Source of the DNA: Capsicum annuum
Lineage: Eukaryota; Streptophyta; Magnoliopsida; Solanales; Solanaceae
DNA length: 64,000 nucleotides
Reading direction: 5' to 3'
Assembly: GCF_002878395.1 (NCBI RefSeq)
Contig: NW_025856403.1
Coordinates: 181,522 to 245,521 of the forward strand
The notes under the pieces are model-generated. The model saw nothing but the letters and a program-made list of their open reading frames with translations, ran no database searches and was not told the origin of the DNA. This document shows positions 1-11,599 of this stretch, piece after piece. A program made the translations under genes and the position numbers. Each line of letters opens with the position of its first letter. Within the stretch, counting starts at the first letter, position 1.

Positions 1-1305
1 ATATCCTTACCATCCACCTACAGACTCTACTTTTATCCTTTTACTTAGCCGAAACTAAAAACATAGTATTTTCATTGGATACGTGTTAGTTTCTTATTGG
101 TATTAATTTAATTAATTAAAAACTTAATATCCTCCAAAACCCAATTCGAATTTCACTTACCATCCAAGATTCTTGTTTTAGAATTTACCTTTGTAGATAT
201 TGATCTCTTTGCTTAAAAAGTGTGGTATAGTTTTGGTTTGAGAAACAACTACTAATTTTGTGGGATTAAAACTATTTTATTTGACTAAACTATTTTGTCC
301 AAAAATTGATTTAACATTAGTAAATTTTGGATCTCTACATAGTACATCAAACTCCATGAATAAGAAAATGAATCAGAATCATACGAGATAGGATCCTAAT
401 GGTATCCAAATGATAAATAGGGCTGCTTCCCATTGCCTCCCACTAATCCAACACTAGACGAATTATAGTTAGATATATAGTAGAAAAGGAAATCATTATC
501 TGTCTGAACAGCCTTATTAAAGTAATTACTTTTATCATCAAACTGATTATAAATTTCTGTATAGCCTTGCTCTATAGTTGGTGGTCAATCAATTTCACCT
601 ACAAAAAATCAATTGACCAAAGATGATCAATATCACCTATGATTTCAGTCTCACTAGATGAAATAATCAACTACCAGCTGCAGATCAAGGGTACAAAGGA
701 ACTTATAATAAATATGATGGTAACCTTACTTTAATGTGGGTGTTCTGTAAGATAATGGTTCCTTCTCTACTATATGTCTAGCTATAATTTTTACAGTGTT
801 AGATTAGTGGGAGACAATAAGAAGCAACCCTATCTATCATCTGGATATCATTAGAAACCTATCCTATATGGTTCAGATTCTATGCCATAATCATAGGATT
901 TGATGTACAATGTAGATATTCCAAATTTGGGAATGTTAAATAAACTTTTGGTCAAAATGGTTCGGTTAAGTCAAATGGTTTTAATCACATAAAACGAACA
1001 GTTCTTTCTCAAACAAAAACTCTACCATACTTTTAAACTAAAGAGTTATCAACTTTCTACTAAGGTAATTCTCAAAAAAGCAACTTGGATGGTAAGTGGG
1101 ATTCAGATTGGGTTTGGAAATTATTAAGGTTTTAGTTAATCAAAATTTAGACCAATAAAAAACCATCATATAAATACTAATAATTTTTTAAAAAAGTTTT
1201 CTGTTAAGTGAAAGGGTAAAATAGAGTCTATATATGAAAGAGAAGAATATTTTACCAGCCAAAGGTAAAAGAAGGGTATACTAAGATCATTTTTAATACT
1301 TGAAG
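1..1305. repeat. Foldback element: near-complete long inverted repeat
   Basis: The first ~620 bases are repeated as reverse complement in roughly 655-1305, so the whole stretch is one giant imperfect hairpin with only a short loop near 620-655. Matched pairs include GACTCTACTTTTATCC near 26 against GACTCTATTTTACCC read from about 1230 on the minus strand, and CTCCCACTAATCCAACAC (~437) against CTCCCACTAATCTAACAC (~815, minus). The window starts about 65 bases inside the left arm, judged from the partial copy at 6030-6276, which carries the missing outer bases. The right tip continues at 18003 after the hAT insertion. There is no coding capacity. It could be a foldback/MITE-type DNA element or two head-to-head copies. 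Confidence 0.8.
1298..1305. repeat. hAT target-site duplication, left copy
   Basis: ACTTGAAG lies directly before the element end TAAGGG. The identical 8-mer follows the other end at 17995-18002. Eight bases is the standard hAT duplication length. Confidence 0.85.
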
Positions 1306-1520
1306 TAAGGGTTTCAAGTGGGTCGGGCCGGGTCAACCCAGAACCGGCCCATGAATGTTAGCTGGGTTGTGGGCCGGTCCGGATCCGGGGCTGGTTAAAT
1401 TGGTCAGTGTAGTTTCGGGCCCAAAAGTAAATTTTTTAAAAATAATCCTGAACCGGCCAACTTAACCCAACTCGGTCTAACCCACCTAAACTCGATCAAA
1501 ACCGATTCAAACTTCGATCA
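1306..1520 (+). repeat. hAT left terminal and subterminal region
   Basis: TIR TAAGGGTTTCAAG is followed by repeated GGGTCGGGCCGGGTCAACCC and GGCCGGTCCGG-type motifs. These are the clustered subterminal GC-rich repeats typical of plant hAT ends, thought to bind transposase. They stand out sharply from the AT-rich surroundings. Confidence 0.7.
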
Positions 1521-1679
1521 AAAACTAAAAAATAAAATTCTACAATATACACTATATATATCCACCTATATACATTTTAAATACGTTAAAAAATATATAT
1601 ACACTATATATATATAGTATATACTACATTAAAATTTAAAAAGAATATACACACATATGCACAATTACTCATGTATTCG

Positions 1680-2054
1680 TGTATACAACTATACATTAGT
1701 TAAATATATTTGTATTACTCTAAATAAAACATATTCTACAAGATATATACTACAATATAATGATATATATAATAATTTATAAAACATATACACATGTATA
1801 CGTTAAATATATACGTCTATAGATGATATATACACATATATACGTACCATTCAATATATATGTACTACTTTAAATAAAATATACTACAATGTATATATAT
1901 ATACTACAATATATGGACACAATATATATATATAGTTATACACTAATTTATAAAACATATACACATGTATACATTAAATATATTCATCTATAGACGATAT
2001 ACACATATATACGTATCATTCAATATTTATGTGCTACTTTAAATAAAATATACT

Positions 2055-2091
<37 letters not shown>

Positions 2092-2608
2092 CAATACACA
2101 CACACTATATATATAGTTATACACTAATTTATAAAACATATACATATGTATATATTAAATATACACATCTATAAACGATATATACACATATATACGTACC
2201 ATTCAATATATATGTACTACTTTAAATAAAATATACTACAATATATGCACACATTATATATATAGTTATACACTAATTTATAAAATATATACACATGTAT
2301 ACGTTAAATATATATGTCTATAGAAGATATATACACATATATACGTACCGTTCAATATATACGAACATATTTAAATAAAATATACTACAACACACACACA
2401 CACACACTATATATATAGTTATATACTAATTTATAAAATATATACGCATGTATACGTTAAATACATACGTCTATAAAAGATATATACACATATATACGTA
2501 CCATTCAATGTATATGTACTATGTTAAATAAAATATACTATAATAAATATATATACTATAATATATACATACATGCACTATATATATAGTTATACACTAA
2601 TTTAATAA
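1680..2608. repeat. AT-rich tandem array in the hAT 3' region, ~150-185 bp units
   Basis: About five imperfect units. The landmark TACGTACCATTCAATATATA recurs with small changes at 1841, 2010, 2193, 2342 and 2495, and TATAAAACATATACACATG recurs in step with it. Spacings are therefore about 169, 183, 149 and 153. Units contain runs of TA (one pure run near 2057-2090), short CA runs and ATATATAGTTATACACTAAT. The array ends where the Helitron starts. No coding sequence is seen. Confidence 0.8.
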
Positions 2609-4205
2609 CTAGATAGGTATGGTCCGTGTTAGCACGGACCCAACGTGAAGGAGATTTATAGTCTTTTCAAATTGAGTAACTCGAGACACAACATACAAAT
2701 AATCATATTCTTCGTGCTACAAGAAATTCTTAGACAAAGCATATATACTACACTGACAAGGGTAATTTCATATCCCTGTTTCATTGTTGAAATTTTCTTC
2801 TCTATTACGTCTCCTTCATTTTGCTGACCTCGAGTTTCAGATTCCAAGTCTCTCATCATCCATAGTCCATAAAAGTGATAGAAACACAAGACTCATATTC
2901 ATTGTAGAATTAACTATGATTCTAGAATACATTATCTACTACTCATACACTATAAAATGTTGTTTAATATCTAAAAAAGATAATTTTGTCACCTCAATAA
3001 TGGGCCACTACAATGATATCCTTATTGATATGGTTACAGATTCTCTAATCTAAGCAGGGCTATACAAACCTCAGAATAAGTCATTGGATATAAGATATTC
3101 CATGAATTCGCATTTAGTTGTTCGTCCATTTCCTCATCCATGTTGGATGCTCTATCTTTACCTCTGAATTTGGAGCGATTTCTCTTTGAACCAAGGATAA
3201 TGGATTACCTTCCGCCTTTTTACTTACTTCATAAGAATTCTTAAGTTATCGGTAAAGTTATTTTCACACGGAACAAAATATAACTATATCTTTTGTTTAA
3301 AGATATCTTTGACAAAAAAGCTAAAAGTGTGGGTGAGCTATACATAAGCTGAACCCCATTGATTAAATTTGAACTATAACATAAAAGTAGTTATTAAAAT
3401 GAAACTACAGAAGTTGTCAAGGAAGGACAAATAGTGCATTGAGCAACTATATTTTTTTAAATTATTGGCATTTCTTTAAAGATGGATTTGTCTACTTTTT
3501 TGTGCAATAACTACCTTCTTTCAAGTTTAAGACTAAAATGAAGTCACTATTTCTTGATTACAGCTGAAAAGTGTTAACATGACTAATAATTTGCAAAAGC
3601 AAACAGAAGCGTTGCTGTAAAAACATTTGGTTTCTCTCATAAATCAAGCCGGAGTCAGTTCAGCACTTTCACTAAATCTTTCATACGTAACTTAAACTTT
3701 TTCTTACCACTTTGTGACTACCAAAGCAAAAGAAGTAGAACTAAACTAATGAAAAACTGAAAATTAATGGAACTATCACTATAGCTGCCATACCGGAATA
3801 TAAATTCAAAGCATTAATTCATACAGATCATTCAAGATTTAAAATAAAAAATAAAAGCAAGAATCAAGACAATACAAATTGAAAACTAACTAGTTTATGT
3901 ATGCGTCATAGAGAAGATCCTATGTGGTTTTTAAAATGTAATTCTTACAAGTAAATTTTGAATCCATCTCATGTGTTAAAAAATGACTGCAGATAATTAA
4001 GAAGGGGTAAAAGCTTGATTAACTGTTAAAGAACCAAATCTGGAAAAACTATGCCTGTGAAGGAACATATACCCGTGGAAATCAATAAAACAAAAATCTT
4101 TAATCTGTACAAATGTAATCATTTCGGAATCTTTAATATGTACAAATGTAATAATTTTAGCATCTTCTGACTAATAATATGGAAGAAACAATCCAACATC
4201 TTACT
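2609..4205 (-). mobile_element. Helitron, 3' terminal part (copy 1)
   Basis: On the minus strand the sequence ends in hairpin GGTCCGTGCTAACACGGACC, an AT-containing spacer and CTAG, followed by T. This is the Helitron 3' signature: hairpin, about 10 bases, CTRR, insertion before T. The 1.6 kb from here is repeated in the same orientation at 62457-64000, with scattered substitutions and small indels. Copy 1 has an extra ~45-base duplication near 4100-4160 (AATCTTTAAT..GTACAAATGTAAT). No Rep/helicase frame is visible, so it is non-autonomous or only partly sampled. The 5' TC end could not be placed; it should lie between 4205 and about 6030. Confidence 0.65.
2621..2640. other. Helitron 3' hairpin
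   Basis: GGTCCGTG-TTAG-CACGGACC is a perfect 8-bp stem with a 4-base loop, 8 bases inside the CTAG terminus at 2609-2612. Confidence 0.7.
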
Positions 4206-6029
4206 CATTACAACAACTCATTTAAATTACATGTTCAAGCATAAATGCATCAACTTAATTCTCAAGAAAAGAAATAATTTTTCCATGCAAGAAACTCATC
4301 TGGATTCATATTCTTCGACTGATAAACGTACTTTTTAAATTTGACAACCAAGAGATGTTCAAGGAGAAAGTACCAAAAGATGAAGCAACTCACAATAACA
4401 TAATTTATTTATTCAAGATAAGACCAGAGTTATCTTAATTTTCTAACGCTCCCATCTTGCGAACAACCTAGTTACTAATCATAGTCCATACGGATATAAG
4501 CAAAATTGTAATGTAGCAGTTGATAAATTCCCTCATAAAGTAGGACACAAATGAAAAAACATTACTTTTATTGGTTGGGAGTTCGGACTCAGTTTAGGAT
4601 AGTTAACTGAGGTATGTACCTATCGCAAGTAATTTCAACTATAATCTGTCGTTTCTTTTTGGCATATGCCATAATCTATTGATTAATTCGTGAGAATAGT
4701 TATAGTAATTTTCTTTTGGAATGAAATTTTCGAAATTTGTTTTGTATTTCACCTCAAATATATTAATCCAACAAAGACCCCAAATCAAGAAATTTCTTAT
4801 AATTGAAAAGAAAAACTCTTTAGATATTGTAACCAAATCTAGTCTAGATAGAAGAATCAAAGAGTACATTCTTCTTCTAAAAGAATTGAGTCTTCTTTCA
4901 TTAGAAATAATTGAGGATGAAGTGAAGCGCCATCACAAAATTTAAAAAATATAACTAAAAAACACACCAAAAATTGAAGAGTAATTATAATAATAATTAA
5001 AAATTGAAGACAAAGGCATACATGTCTTGCATATTGAAGATTGTAGTTTTTTATATTTCACTTTCTTTTATTTACAACATATAAATACGTAAAAACTTGA
5101 TTTTCTTATGCATGTTTTGAATTTATACTCTCCATTTTCTTCTGCTTCTTTTCCCCTAATTTGAACACTACGATTTCAACAAACTATTTGTGTTCTGTTC
5201 AATTCTTAACACAATATGAAATAAAAGGTTAATACAATCTATTAAATTTAATTTTGGTATAGTAGAATTCCTTTCTTCTCCTTTAAATTGAGTTTTTAAT
5301 TATAGTTATCCACTTTCGAAAGGTATTGGCCAAGTAAGTGACTTGTACGTGATGAAACAGTTAATTTGATTACGAATCACTCAAATAAAAATATACTTAT
5401 GATTATAATTTGTGAGAGAAATAAAAAAGACCTCAAGAAATAGTAATCCAAAATCATACATGGACATGAACCAGCATATCTATTTGAAACATGCATGTAT
5501 AGATCAAGTATGAAATTGGAATCAAAATTTTGTAACCATCCGCGCCAAATTATATACCGCTGTGATTTATATGGGGCTGCTAACCTCTGAACAAAAATCC
5601 CCAATATGCAATCTAACCAAATTGAGTAGTATAAAACATTGATACGTAGAACACATGTAGACAAAACTGAGGGATCTTACGTTTGCTCATCTTCTCTATG
5701 TTTCACAAAGCAGAAAGATAGGAAATAGAGACCATATATGGACATATAAAGACACTGAGACGTATCTTGCAACAGGTAAGTACTTCCTATACGTATTAGT
5801 ATAATACATCATTAGTAGCTATATTTAAATGACTATAATATGTATCCTTCAATGAATTTTTTTTTACATATACAAAAATTACTTCCTCTATTATATAGAA
5901 AAACTTCCGTTTCCATTACTTTGTACCTTTGATGAATCCTCAATAGCATATTCAATGAACTTCCTATTTCTGCATCAGTAGAAAATCACCATTTTGTAAA
6001 TAGTAGATAAATGACGGATAAATAGGATA
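4206..6029. other. Probable Helitron body, no recognisable gene
   Basis: AT-rich sequence between the part shared with the second Helitron copy and the foldback fragment. The longest open stretch (4721-4945, plus, 74 codons, lysine/isoleucine/leucine rich) has no motif I recognise and lacks a convincing upstream context. A short open stretch on minus at 5377-5664 is equally anonymous. The block could be Helitron interior, including captured host fragments, or hAT 3' flank. Confidence 0.3.
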
Positions 6030-6276
6030 AAAAGGCGGCCTAATATACCCTTCAAGTATTGAAAATAATCCTAATATACCATCTTTCCATATTTGAGCTC
6101 TAAAATATCCTTACCATCCACCTACAGACTCTACTTTTATCCTTTTACTTAACCGAAACTAAAAACATAGTATTTTCATTGGATACGTGTTAGTTTCATA
6201 TTGGTATTAATTTAATTAATTAAAAACTTAATATCCTCCAAAACCCAATTCGAATCTATCTATCATCTGGATATCT
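6030..6276. repeat. Rearranged foldback fragment
   Basis: 6030-6110 gives the outer arm that the first copy lacks. 6107-6255 repeats bases 1-150 almost exactly (ATATCCTTACCATCCACC onward). At ..CCCAATTCGAA it jumps to TCTATCTATCATCTGGATATC, which in the first element is at about 821-845 in the right arm. The next bases are gypsy LTR. The fragment is therefore a deletion product joining the left arm to part of the right arm, then cut by the truncated LTR. Confidence 0.7.
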
Positions 6277-7989
6277 TTCACCGACTACCTTATCTCAGTT
6301 ACCGCCAAGATAGGAGAACTAGTGAGGAAAGAGCACACAAGATCACACAGCAAGGTCCCACAACCCCAATCAAGTCATTATATCGTGGTTGGGCTAAAGA
6401 TCACGAAGTAGTGCTCCAAACAATTTGTCCCAATTTGAGATGACAACGTACTAGGTACACAAGATAAAATAGCAGGGTACCAAGATCCGTGTTGGCAAAT
6501 CAAGGTTTTCAGCATAGAGTCTTTGGCTCAGGCTTTCTTCGGGTAACCACCTAACTCACATCAACCTAGTTTTTAACTCTTTATAACATAGATTCTCTTA
6601 AATCAAACTCTAACTCTGTCATGGCATATATTTATAAGGTATCGTCATACCATTGACTTGCAAGTCATATTCTCTGAGCAATTTAGCAAATTATATCTTT
6701 GTTATCAAAACATGGAATTTAGGACCACCATATCAACAATTCTTTTCAAGAAACTCATTCTTTAAAACTCATGTAAACATATACAAGGAAACTCTCTTTG
6801 TCAACATTTCAAGAATTCAAAGTGGTCATGAAAAAGTTCTCAATTACATGCATTTCTTTCTCTTTAACACAAGAAAATAATAGTTACATCAAGACACACA
6901 CTCTCATTATTTCTAAATCATGTTTGAATTTCTATGACATTGAGAAAACTACTTTCAAATCACAAGACATGCATTTCAACTTTTTTTTTGACAAAACCAT
7001 AATCTTTAATTCAACAAACGAGAGGGATTTCATAATATGTGCTCTCAAACAATCTTCAATCTCAGTTTTCATACATACACATATACATATAAATCAATTC
7101 AAGGGGGAAAAACCTAAAGACCAATTGAACAATATCATAAAAACATTTATAATGCATAATTAAAACATGGCTTCCAAAAACCCCTTTAAAATTCATGCTT
7201 GAAAATCTTTAAATCATGATCTAGTGTTTACAATCCCATGTAGTATTTAGGAAAAATTTTACGTACCTCAAATTAGGAATTTGATAGATGCTTCTGGAAG
7301 CCTAAGATTTGGGGATTCCAAATCTTCAATCAATTTCTAAAACTCACGGTTGAATCTTGAGGGATCTTAATTCTGAGGTTGAGACCTAAGTGTTTTGTTC
7401 TTGAGGGAGTTGGAGAGAATGACCATATTTTAGTCAATTAGAGGATTAATGACCTGTTTATGTCTGAATAAGGGTGGGGGAAAGAACTAAAATACCCCTA
7501 AGGAAACAAAGAAAGTCGCAGCAGTCCCTCAGTTGACAGGATGATATACTGACGTAAATTAGACATAACATTTTACTCCGCTATTGAATTTAGATGAAGT
7601 TAGTTGCATTGGAAGGAAGACTCAAAGAGATTTAATTTGATATATTGCATACCTCCGAGTTCATTATACACAAAAAGTTATGATTGTTTAAAGTTGACCC
7701 TGAAATTGTGGTGTAAAATGCGCCGAAATGCTGGATCATTTCAAAGGCATTTCAAACCAGTGTGTTATACCCCTAAAATGCTCCCAAGATGTACTATTGA
7801 CTTTCCCCATCGCATATCAACAAGAAAATCAATAAATAGAGGTCGGAAAGGTCATGAAATAATTCATCAAAGATTGGGAGCTCAAAATGAGACTAAGTCC
7901 TTTTGCCACTTAGAGAAATTTTCAAGTTTTATTCTATTAGCATACTACTAAAAGCTAATACATGTATGATTTTTTTTTGGGGTGTTACA
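6277..7989 (-). repeat. Gypsy 3' LTR, truncated at its 3' side
   Basis: Collinear with 13147-14866: both contain AATCAAGTCATTATATYGTG, the run of ACATTTATAATGCATAATTA and the end GGTGTTACA. Identity breaks abruptly at 6277 (TTTCACCGACTAC against TTTCACCAACTAC), where foldback sequence begins. On minus, GAGGTACGTAA near 7257 is a splice-donor-like motif. Confidence 0.8.
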
Positions 7990-8010
7990 TTATCCCCCCT
8001 TAGGATCATT
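7990..8010 (-). promoter_or_regulatory. Gypsy polypurine tract
   Basis: On minus, CTAAGGGGGGATAA abuts the 3' LTR start TGTAACACC. This primes second-strand DNA synthesis. It is preceded in sense by CATTCGGGGATGAATG, a motif also seen near the polypurine tracts of the other elements (33330, 41310). Confidence 0.7.
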
Positions 8011-8097
8011 CATCCCCGAATGATTATGTGAAACATAGATAATCTTGATTACCAGCACACTAAGGCCATAAATGAATAAGACAAAGATTGTCTCTTC

Positions 8098-8544
8098 TAT
8101 TTCATCATTCACTGGATCAAATAATTCTGGGTATCTATCTCTCATGTCATCTTCTGATTCCCAAGTTGCTTCTTCAAATTTCTGATTTTTCTACAACACT
8201 TTAATCAAAGTTATCTCTTTGCTTCTCAATTTCCTAACTTGGCGTTCCAAGATTGCTACATGTTCTTCTTCATAAGACAAAGAGTCTATCACTTTGATCT
8301 CTTCTATAGGCAATACTAATGAATGGTCTCCAATACATTTCTTCAACATGGATATGTAAAATACCGGATGAACAGAACCCATATTTTTAGGCAACTCTAA
8401 TTCAAACAAAACCCCACTTATCCTTTTCAAAATCTGATATGGCCCTATATAGCGAGGACTCAGCTTACCTTTCTTCTCGAATCGCATGACTTCCTTCATA
8501 GGGAAAACTTTTAGAAACACCCAATCACCAACCTCAAATTCCAA
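8098..8544 (-). pseudogene. Gypsy integrase C-terminus with chromodomain
   Basis: The 117-codon frame begins MEFEVGDWVFLKVFPMKEV and contains the GPY-type module (LSPRYIGPYQILKRISG, then VHPVFYISMLKK). It runs into the chromodomain start (AILERQVRKLRSKEITLIKVL). A TAG in place of the tryptophan codon near 8190 stops it; beyond, the expected chromodomain end (NQKFEEATWESEDDMRDRYP) is readable to about 8100. Chromodomains direct chromoviruses to marked heterochromatin. This feature makes the chromovirus call firm. Confidence 0.85.
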
Positions 8545-9498
8545 ATCCCTCCTTCTAACATCGGCATAGGACTTCTATCTACTCTGAGCTATCTTAAGCC
8601 ATTCTCTACTGATTTTTACATCCTTCATTGCCTAATGAAAATGATCAGGCCCAAAAAACCGTGTCTCACCCACTTCATACCACCCTGTTGGTGAGCTACA
8701 TCTTCTCCCATACAATGCTTCAAAATGAGCCATCTTAATACTGGTATGGTAGCTATTATTGTAAGCAAACTCTATCAATGGGAAATGATTTACTCAGCTA
8801 CCATTGAAGTCAATTACACAAGCCCTCAACATATCCTCAATGGTCTGAATGGTGTGCTCAGCTTGTCCATCAGTCTGAGGGTGAAATGCACTACTTAGGT
8901 TCACTTGGGTACCTAAACCCTTGAGAAAAGATCTCCAAAACTACTAAAAGGATTGCATACCTCGGTCAGATATGATGGATACGGGTGCTCCATGTAAACG
9001 GACTATCTCCTTAACGTATAACTTGGTATAATAATCTCTCGAATAGTTGGTCCTCACATGCAGAAAATGAGCTGACTTGGTCAACCGATCAACAATTACC
9101 CAAATAGAATCATACTAATTTTGGGACCTCGAAAGTCTAGTGATGAAGTTCATATTGATCTTCTCCCACTTCCATAATGGCAAAGCTATCTCTTGGGAAG
9201 TATCACTAGTCCTTAAATGTTCAACTTTAACTTGTTGGAAATTCAAAAAATTGGAAACAAAGTCAGCCATGTCATGTTTCATATTATTCCACCAATATAT
9301 AGATTTTAGATCATGGTACATCTTAGTAGAGCCTGGGTGAACAATATACCTCGAAGTGTGAGCTTCGTCAAGGATCCCTTTCCGCAGACCATCTACATCT
9401 GGCATACATAATCTACCCAGATATCTCAGGATACCATCACCACCAATTTTAAAAGACATCACCTTTAGTTGACCCACATCTTTCTTGATCTGTATCAA
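8545..9498 (-). pseudogene. Gypsy integrase, zinc and catalytic domains
   Basis: 9115-9498 holds the N-terminal domain: HTSRYIVHPGSTKMYHDL supplies the two histidines, but the expected C-x2-C reads FLNFQQ, so both zinc cysteines are phenylalanine. The catalytic core follows with stops: WVIVDRLTKSAHFLHVRTN (first D), SIISDRG (second D) and HPQTDGQAEHTIQTIED (E of the DDE triad). A stop after SRSQN near 9114 separates the domains. Integrase inserts the cDNA into host chromatin. Confidence 0.85.
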
Positions 9499-9513
9499 GA
9501 TAGTATCTTTAAC

Positions 9514-10124
9514 CTACTTCTCTTTAACTTCTGCACAATGGAAAGATTTTGCTATATCATAGACAATCACACCCCTATCTTTAGAATCCAAAAGTCGCAC
9601 TCCTAAGTTTTCTAGTCGGTGAATGTCCTTTACCATCTCCCTTTTTCCTTTCTCAACATGAAAAAGACTGCTCATAGATAATCTGTTGAGGGCATCGGCT
9701 ACCACATTTGCTTTGCCTGGATGATAGTGCAGACTCATGTCATAATCCTTCAAAAACTCCAACAAACGCCTCTGCCCAAGGTTCAAATTTTTCTACAAGA
9801 AAGCATACTGTAAGCTCTTAGGGTCAATAAATATATCAATATGTACCCTATAAAGGTAATGCTGCCAGATTTTAACTGCGAACAACACAGCCGCTAACTC
9901 CAAGTAATGGGTGAGGTAGTTTCGCTCATGCACCTTCAATTGCCTAGATGCATAAGCCACCCCCTTACCATGCTGCATAAGTACACACCCAAGTCCTACT
10001 CAGGATGCATTACAGTACACAACAAAACCCTCTGTACCTTCTGAAAGAGTCAATATAGGAGTTGTTGTCAACGTGTTTTTCACTTTCTCAAAACTGTTCT
10101 CACAAGAGTTAGACCACACGAACT
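9514..10124 (-). pseudogene. Gypsy RNase H domain
   Basis: Two open pieces. 9793-9978 gives [20 protein letters not shown] and [18 protein letters not shown]. 9514-9786 gives RRLLEFLKDYDMSLHYHPGK then ANVVADALNRLS, the conserved RNase H end. A stop at the junction near 9790 (FL, then stop, then NLGQRR) breaks the domain. RNase H removes the RNA strand during cDNA synthesis. The first part (9979-10124) is readable only with shifts. Confidence 0.85.
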
Positions 10125-10547
10125 TTACCTTTTTTGAGTCAACTTAGTTAGTGGAGCAGCTATGGAAGAAAAATACTCTATGAACCTTCTGTAATATCTT
10201 GCCAAACCCAAAAAACTCCAAATATTGGTTGGAGTCGTGGTTATGGGATATTTTATCACTGTCTCAACCTTTTGGGGATCAACCTTAATCCCGTCACTAG
10301 ACATAATATGCCCCAAGAAAGCAAAAGCATTAAGCCAGAATTCACACTTTGTAAACTTTGCATACAACTTATGATATTTAAGGGTTTGAAGCTTAATTCG
10401 GAGGTGATTGACATGATCCTCCTCACTCTTAGAATAAATCAAAATATCATCAATGAAAATTATGACAAAAAATTCTAGAAAATGATGGAACACTCTATTC
10501 ATCAGGTCCATAAAAGTGGCAGAGGCATTAGTCAACCCAAAGGACAT
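10125..10547 (-). pseudogene. Gypsy reverse transcriptase, catalytic core
   Basis: 140 open codons starting MSFGLTNASATFMDLMNRVF, the RT palm motif. The catalytic box reads IIFIDDILIYSKS, with both aspartates intact. It continues through CEFWLNAFAFLGHIMSSDGI and WSFLGLARYYRRFIEYFSSI, the RT thumb/connection. The start is only where the frame opens; the real protein continues upstream from 10548. This is the best-preserved piece of the element. Confidence 0.9.
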
Positions 10548-11211
10548 GACTAAGAATTCATAATGATGTACCGAGTTCGAAAAGCTATTTTGGGAATATC
10601 AGACTCTCTAACCTTCAACTGATAATATCCCAAATGAAGGTCTATCTTTGAAAAACATTTAGCACCCAGAGGTTGGTCAAAGAGATCATCAATCTTAGAA
10701 AGAGGATATTTATTTTTAATAGTGACCTTATTTACCTGATAATAGTCTATGCAATTTGCAGAGAGCTATTTTTCTTTTGCATGAAGAGTACAGGTGCACC
10801 CCAGGGAGAAATACTAGGACATATAAAACCTTTATCTAGAAGATCTGCTAGTTGTTTTTTCAACTCTTTCAGTTCTGTAGGAGCTATTCTATATGGCGGA
10901 ATAGAAATGGGACGGGTATTTGGCAATAAATCATTACCAAAATCTATCTCCTTATTAGGTGGTATTCTTGGGAGATCATCTGGAAAGACTTCTGAAAATT
11001 CATTTACCATAGGGACAGATGGAAAGGAAGGACTTTCAGTATTACAATCTTTAACCCTAATAAGATGATACAAACAGCCTTTGGAAATAAATCTACGGGC
11101 TCTGAGATAAGATATAAATTTCCCTCTAGGTGCTAAAGAATGCCCCTCCCATTCTATTACTGGCTCATTCGGGAATGAGAAAGTAAACTTTTGGGTTCTA
11201 CAATCTAGCAT
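10548..11211 (-). pseudogene. Gypsy reverse transcriptase, N-terminal part
   Basis: The minus frame 10747-11211 carries the protease-RT linker (EFSEVFPDDLPRIPPNKEID) and RT block 1 (PPYRIAPTELKELKKQLADL, GFICPSISPWGAPVLF). The next block, 10560-10680, reads [18 protein letters not shown] and [11 protein letters not shown] after a frame change; the D of SKIDLHLGY is the first catalytic aspartate. RNA-dependent DNA polymerase that copies element RNA into cDNA. Stops lie between blocks. Confidence 0.85.
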
Positions 11212-11560
11212 GCAATATCATGAATAGAGCCAGTCCATCCCTAGGATAACATCAAAATCAACCATATCTAGGTCTACGAGGTCTGCCATGGTAACCTGGC
11301 CACAAACAGTCACCATACAATTTCTATACATCCTCCTAGCCATAATAGAATCTCTCACCGGATTGGAAACAGAAAAAGGCTCAGCAATTACATCAGGCTC
11401 AAACCCAAAAAAACAACTACATAAGGGGTCACATAAGACAAGGAAGACCCGGGATCAAGTAACATATAAACATCATGAGGGAAAATTTGTAATGTACCAG
11501 TAACTATTTCTGGTGAGGCCTCTACCTCCTGGCGGTTGGTCAAGGCATACAATCGGTAGC
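11212..11560 (-). pseudogene. Gypsy aspartic protease remnant
   Basis: The minus strand near 11424-11468 reads YMLLDPGSSLSYVTPY, the catalytic region of the retropepsin in Tekay-like chromoviruses, where D-P-G-S replaces the more usual D-S/T-G. The protease would cut the gag-pol polyprotein. The frame is not open across the whole domain. It is followed in sense order by the linker to reverse transcriptase. Confidence 0.65.
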
Positions 11561-11599
11561 GACCACTACCAGTGGCTGAAGTGGTGCCCTTTTAAGGTG

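Noticed and set aside
4721..4945. Lysine/isoleucine-rich 74-codon frame that resembles plastid-type composition
   Set aside because: I could not match it to any plastid gene; AT-rich composition alone explains it.
6798..7163. 121-codon frame, with a parallel at 13697-14038
   Set aside because: Both lie at the same place in the two LTRs of the gypsy element and on the antisense strand; no known domain.
7604..7951. 115-codon plus frame
   Set aside because: Within the gypsy LTR; the corresponding part of the other LTR (14460-14830) does not keep the frame.
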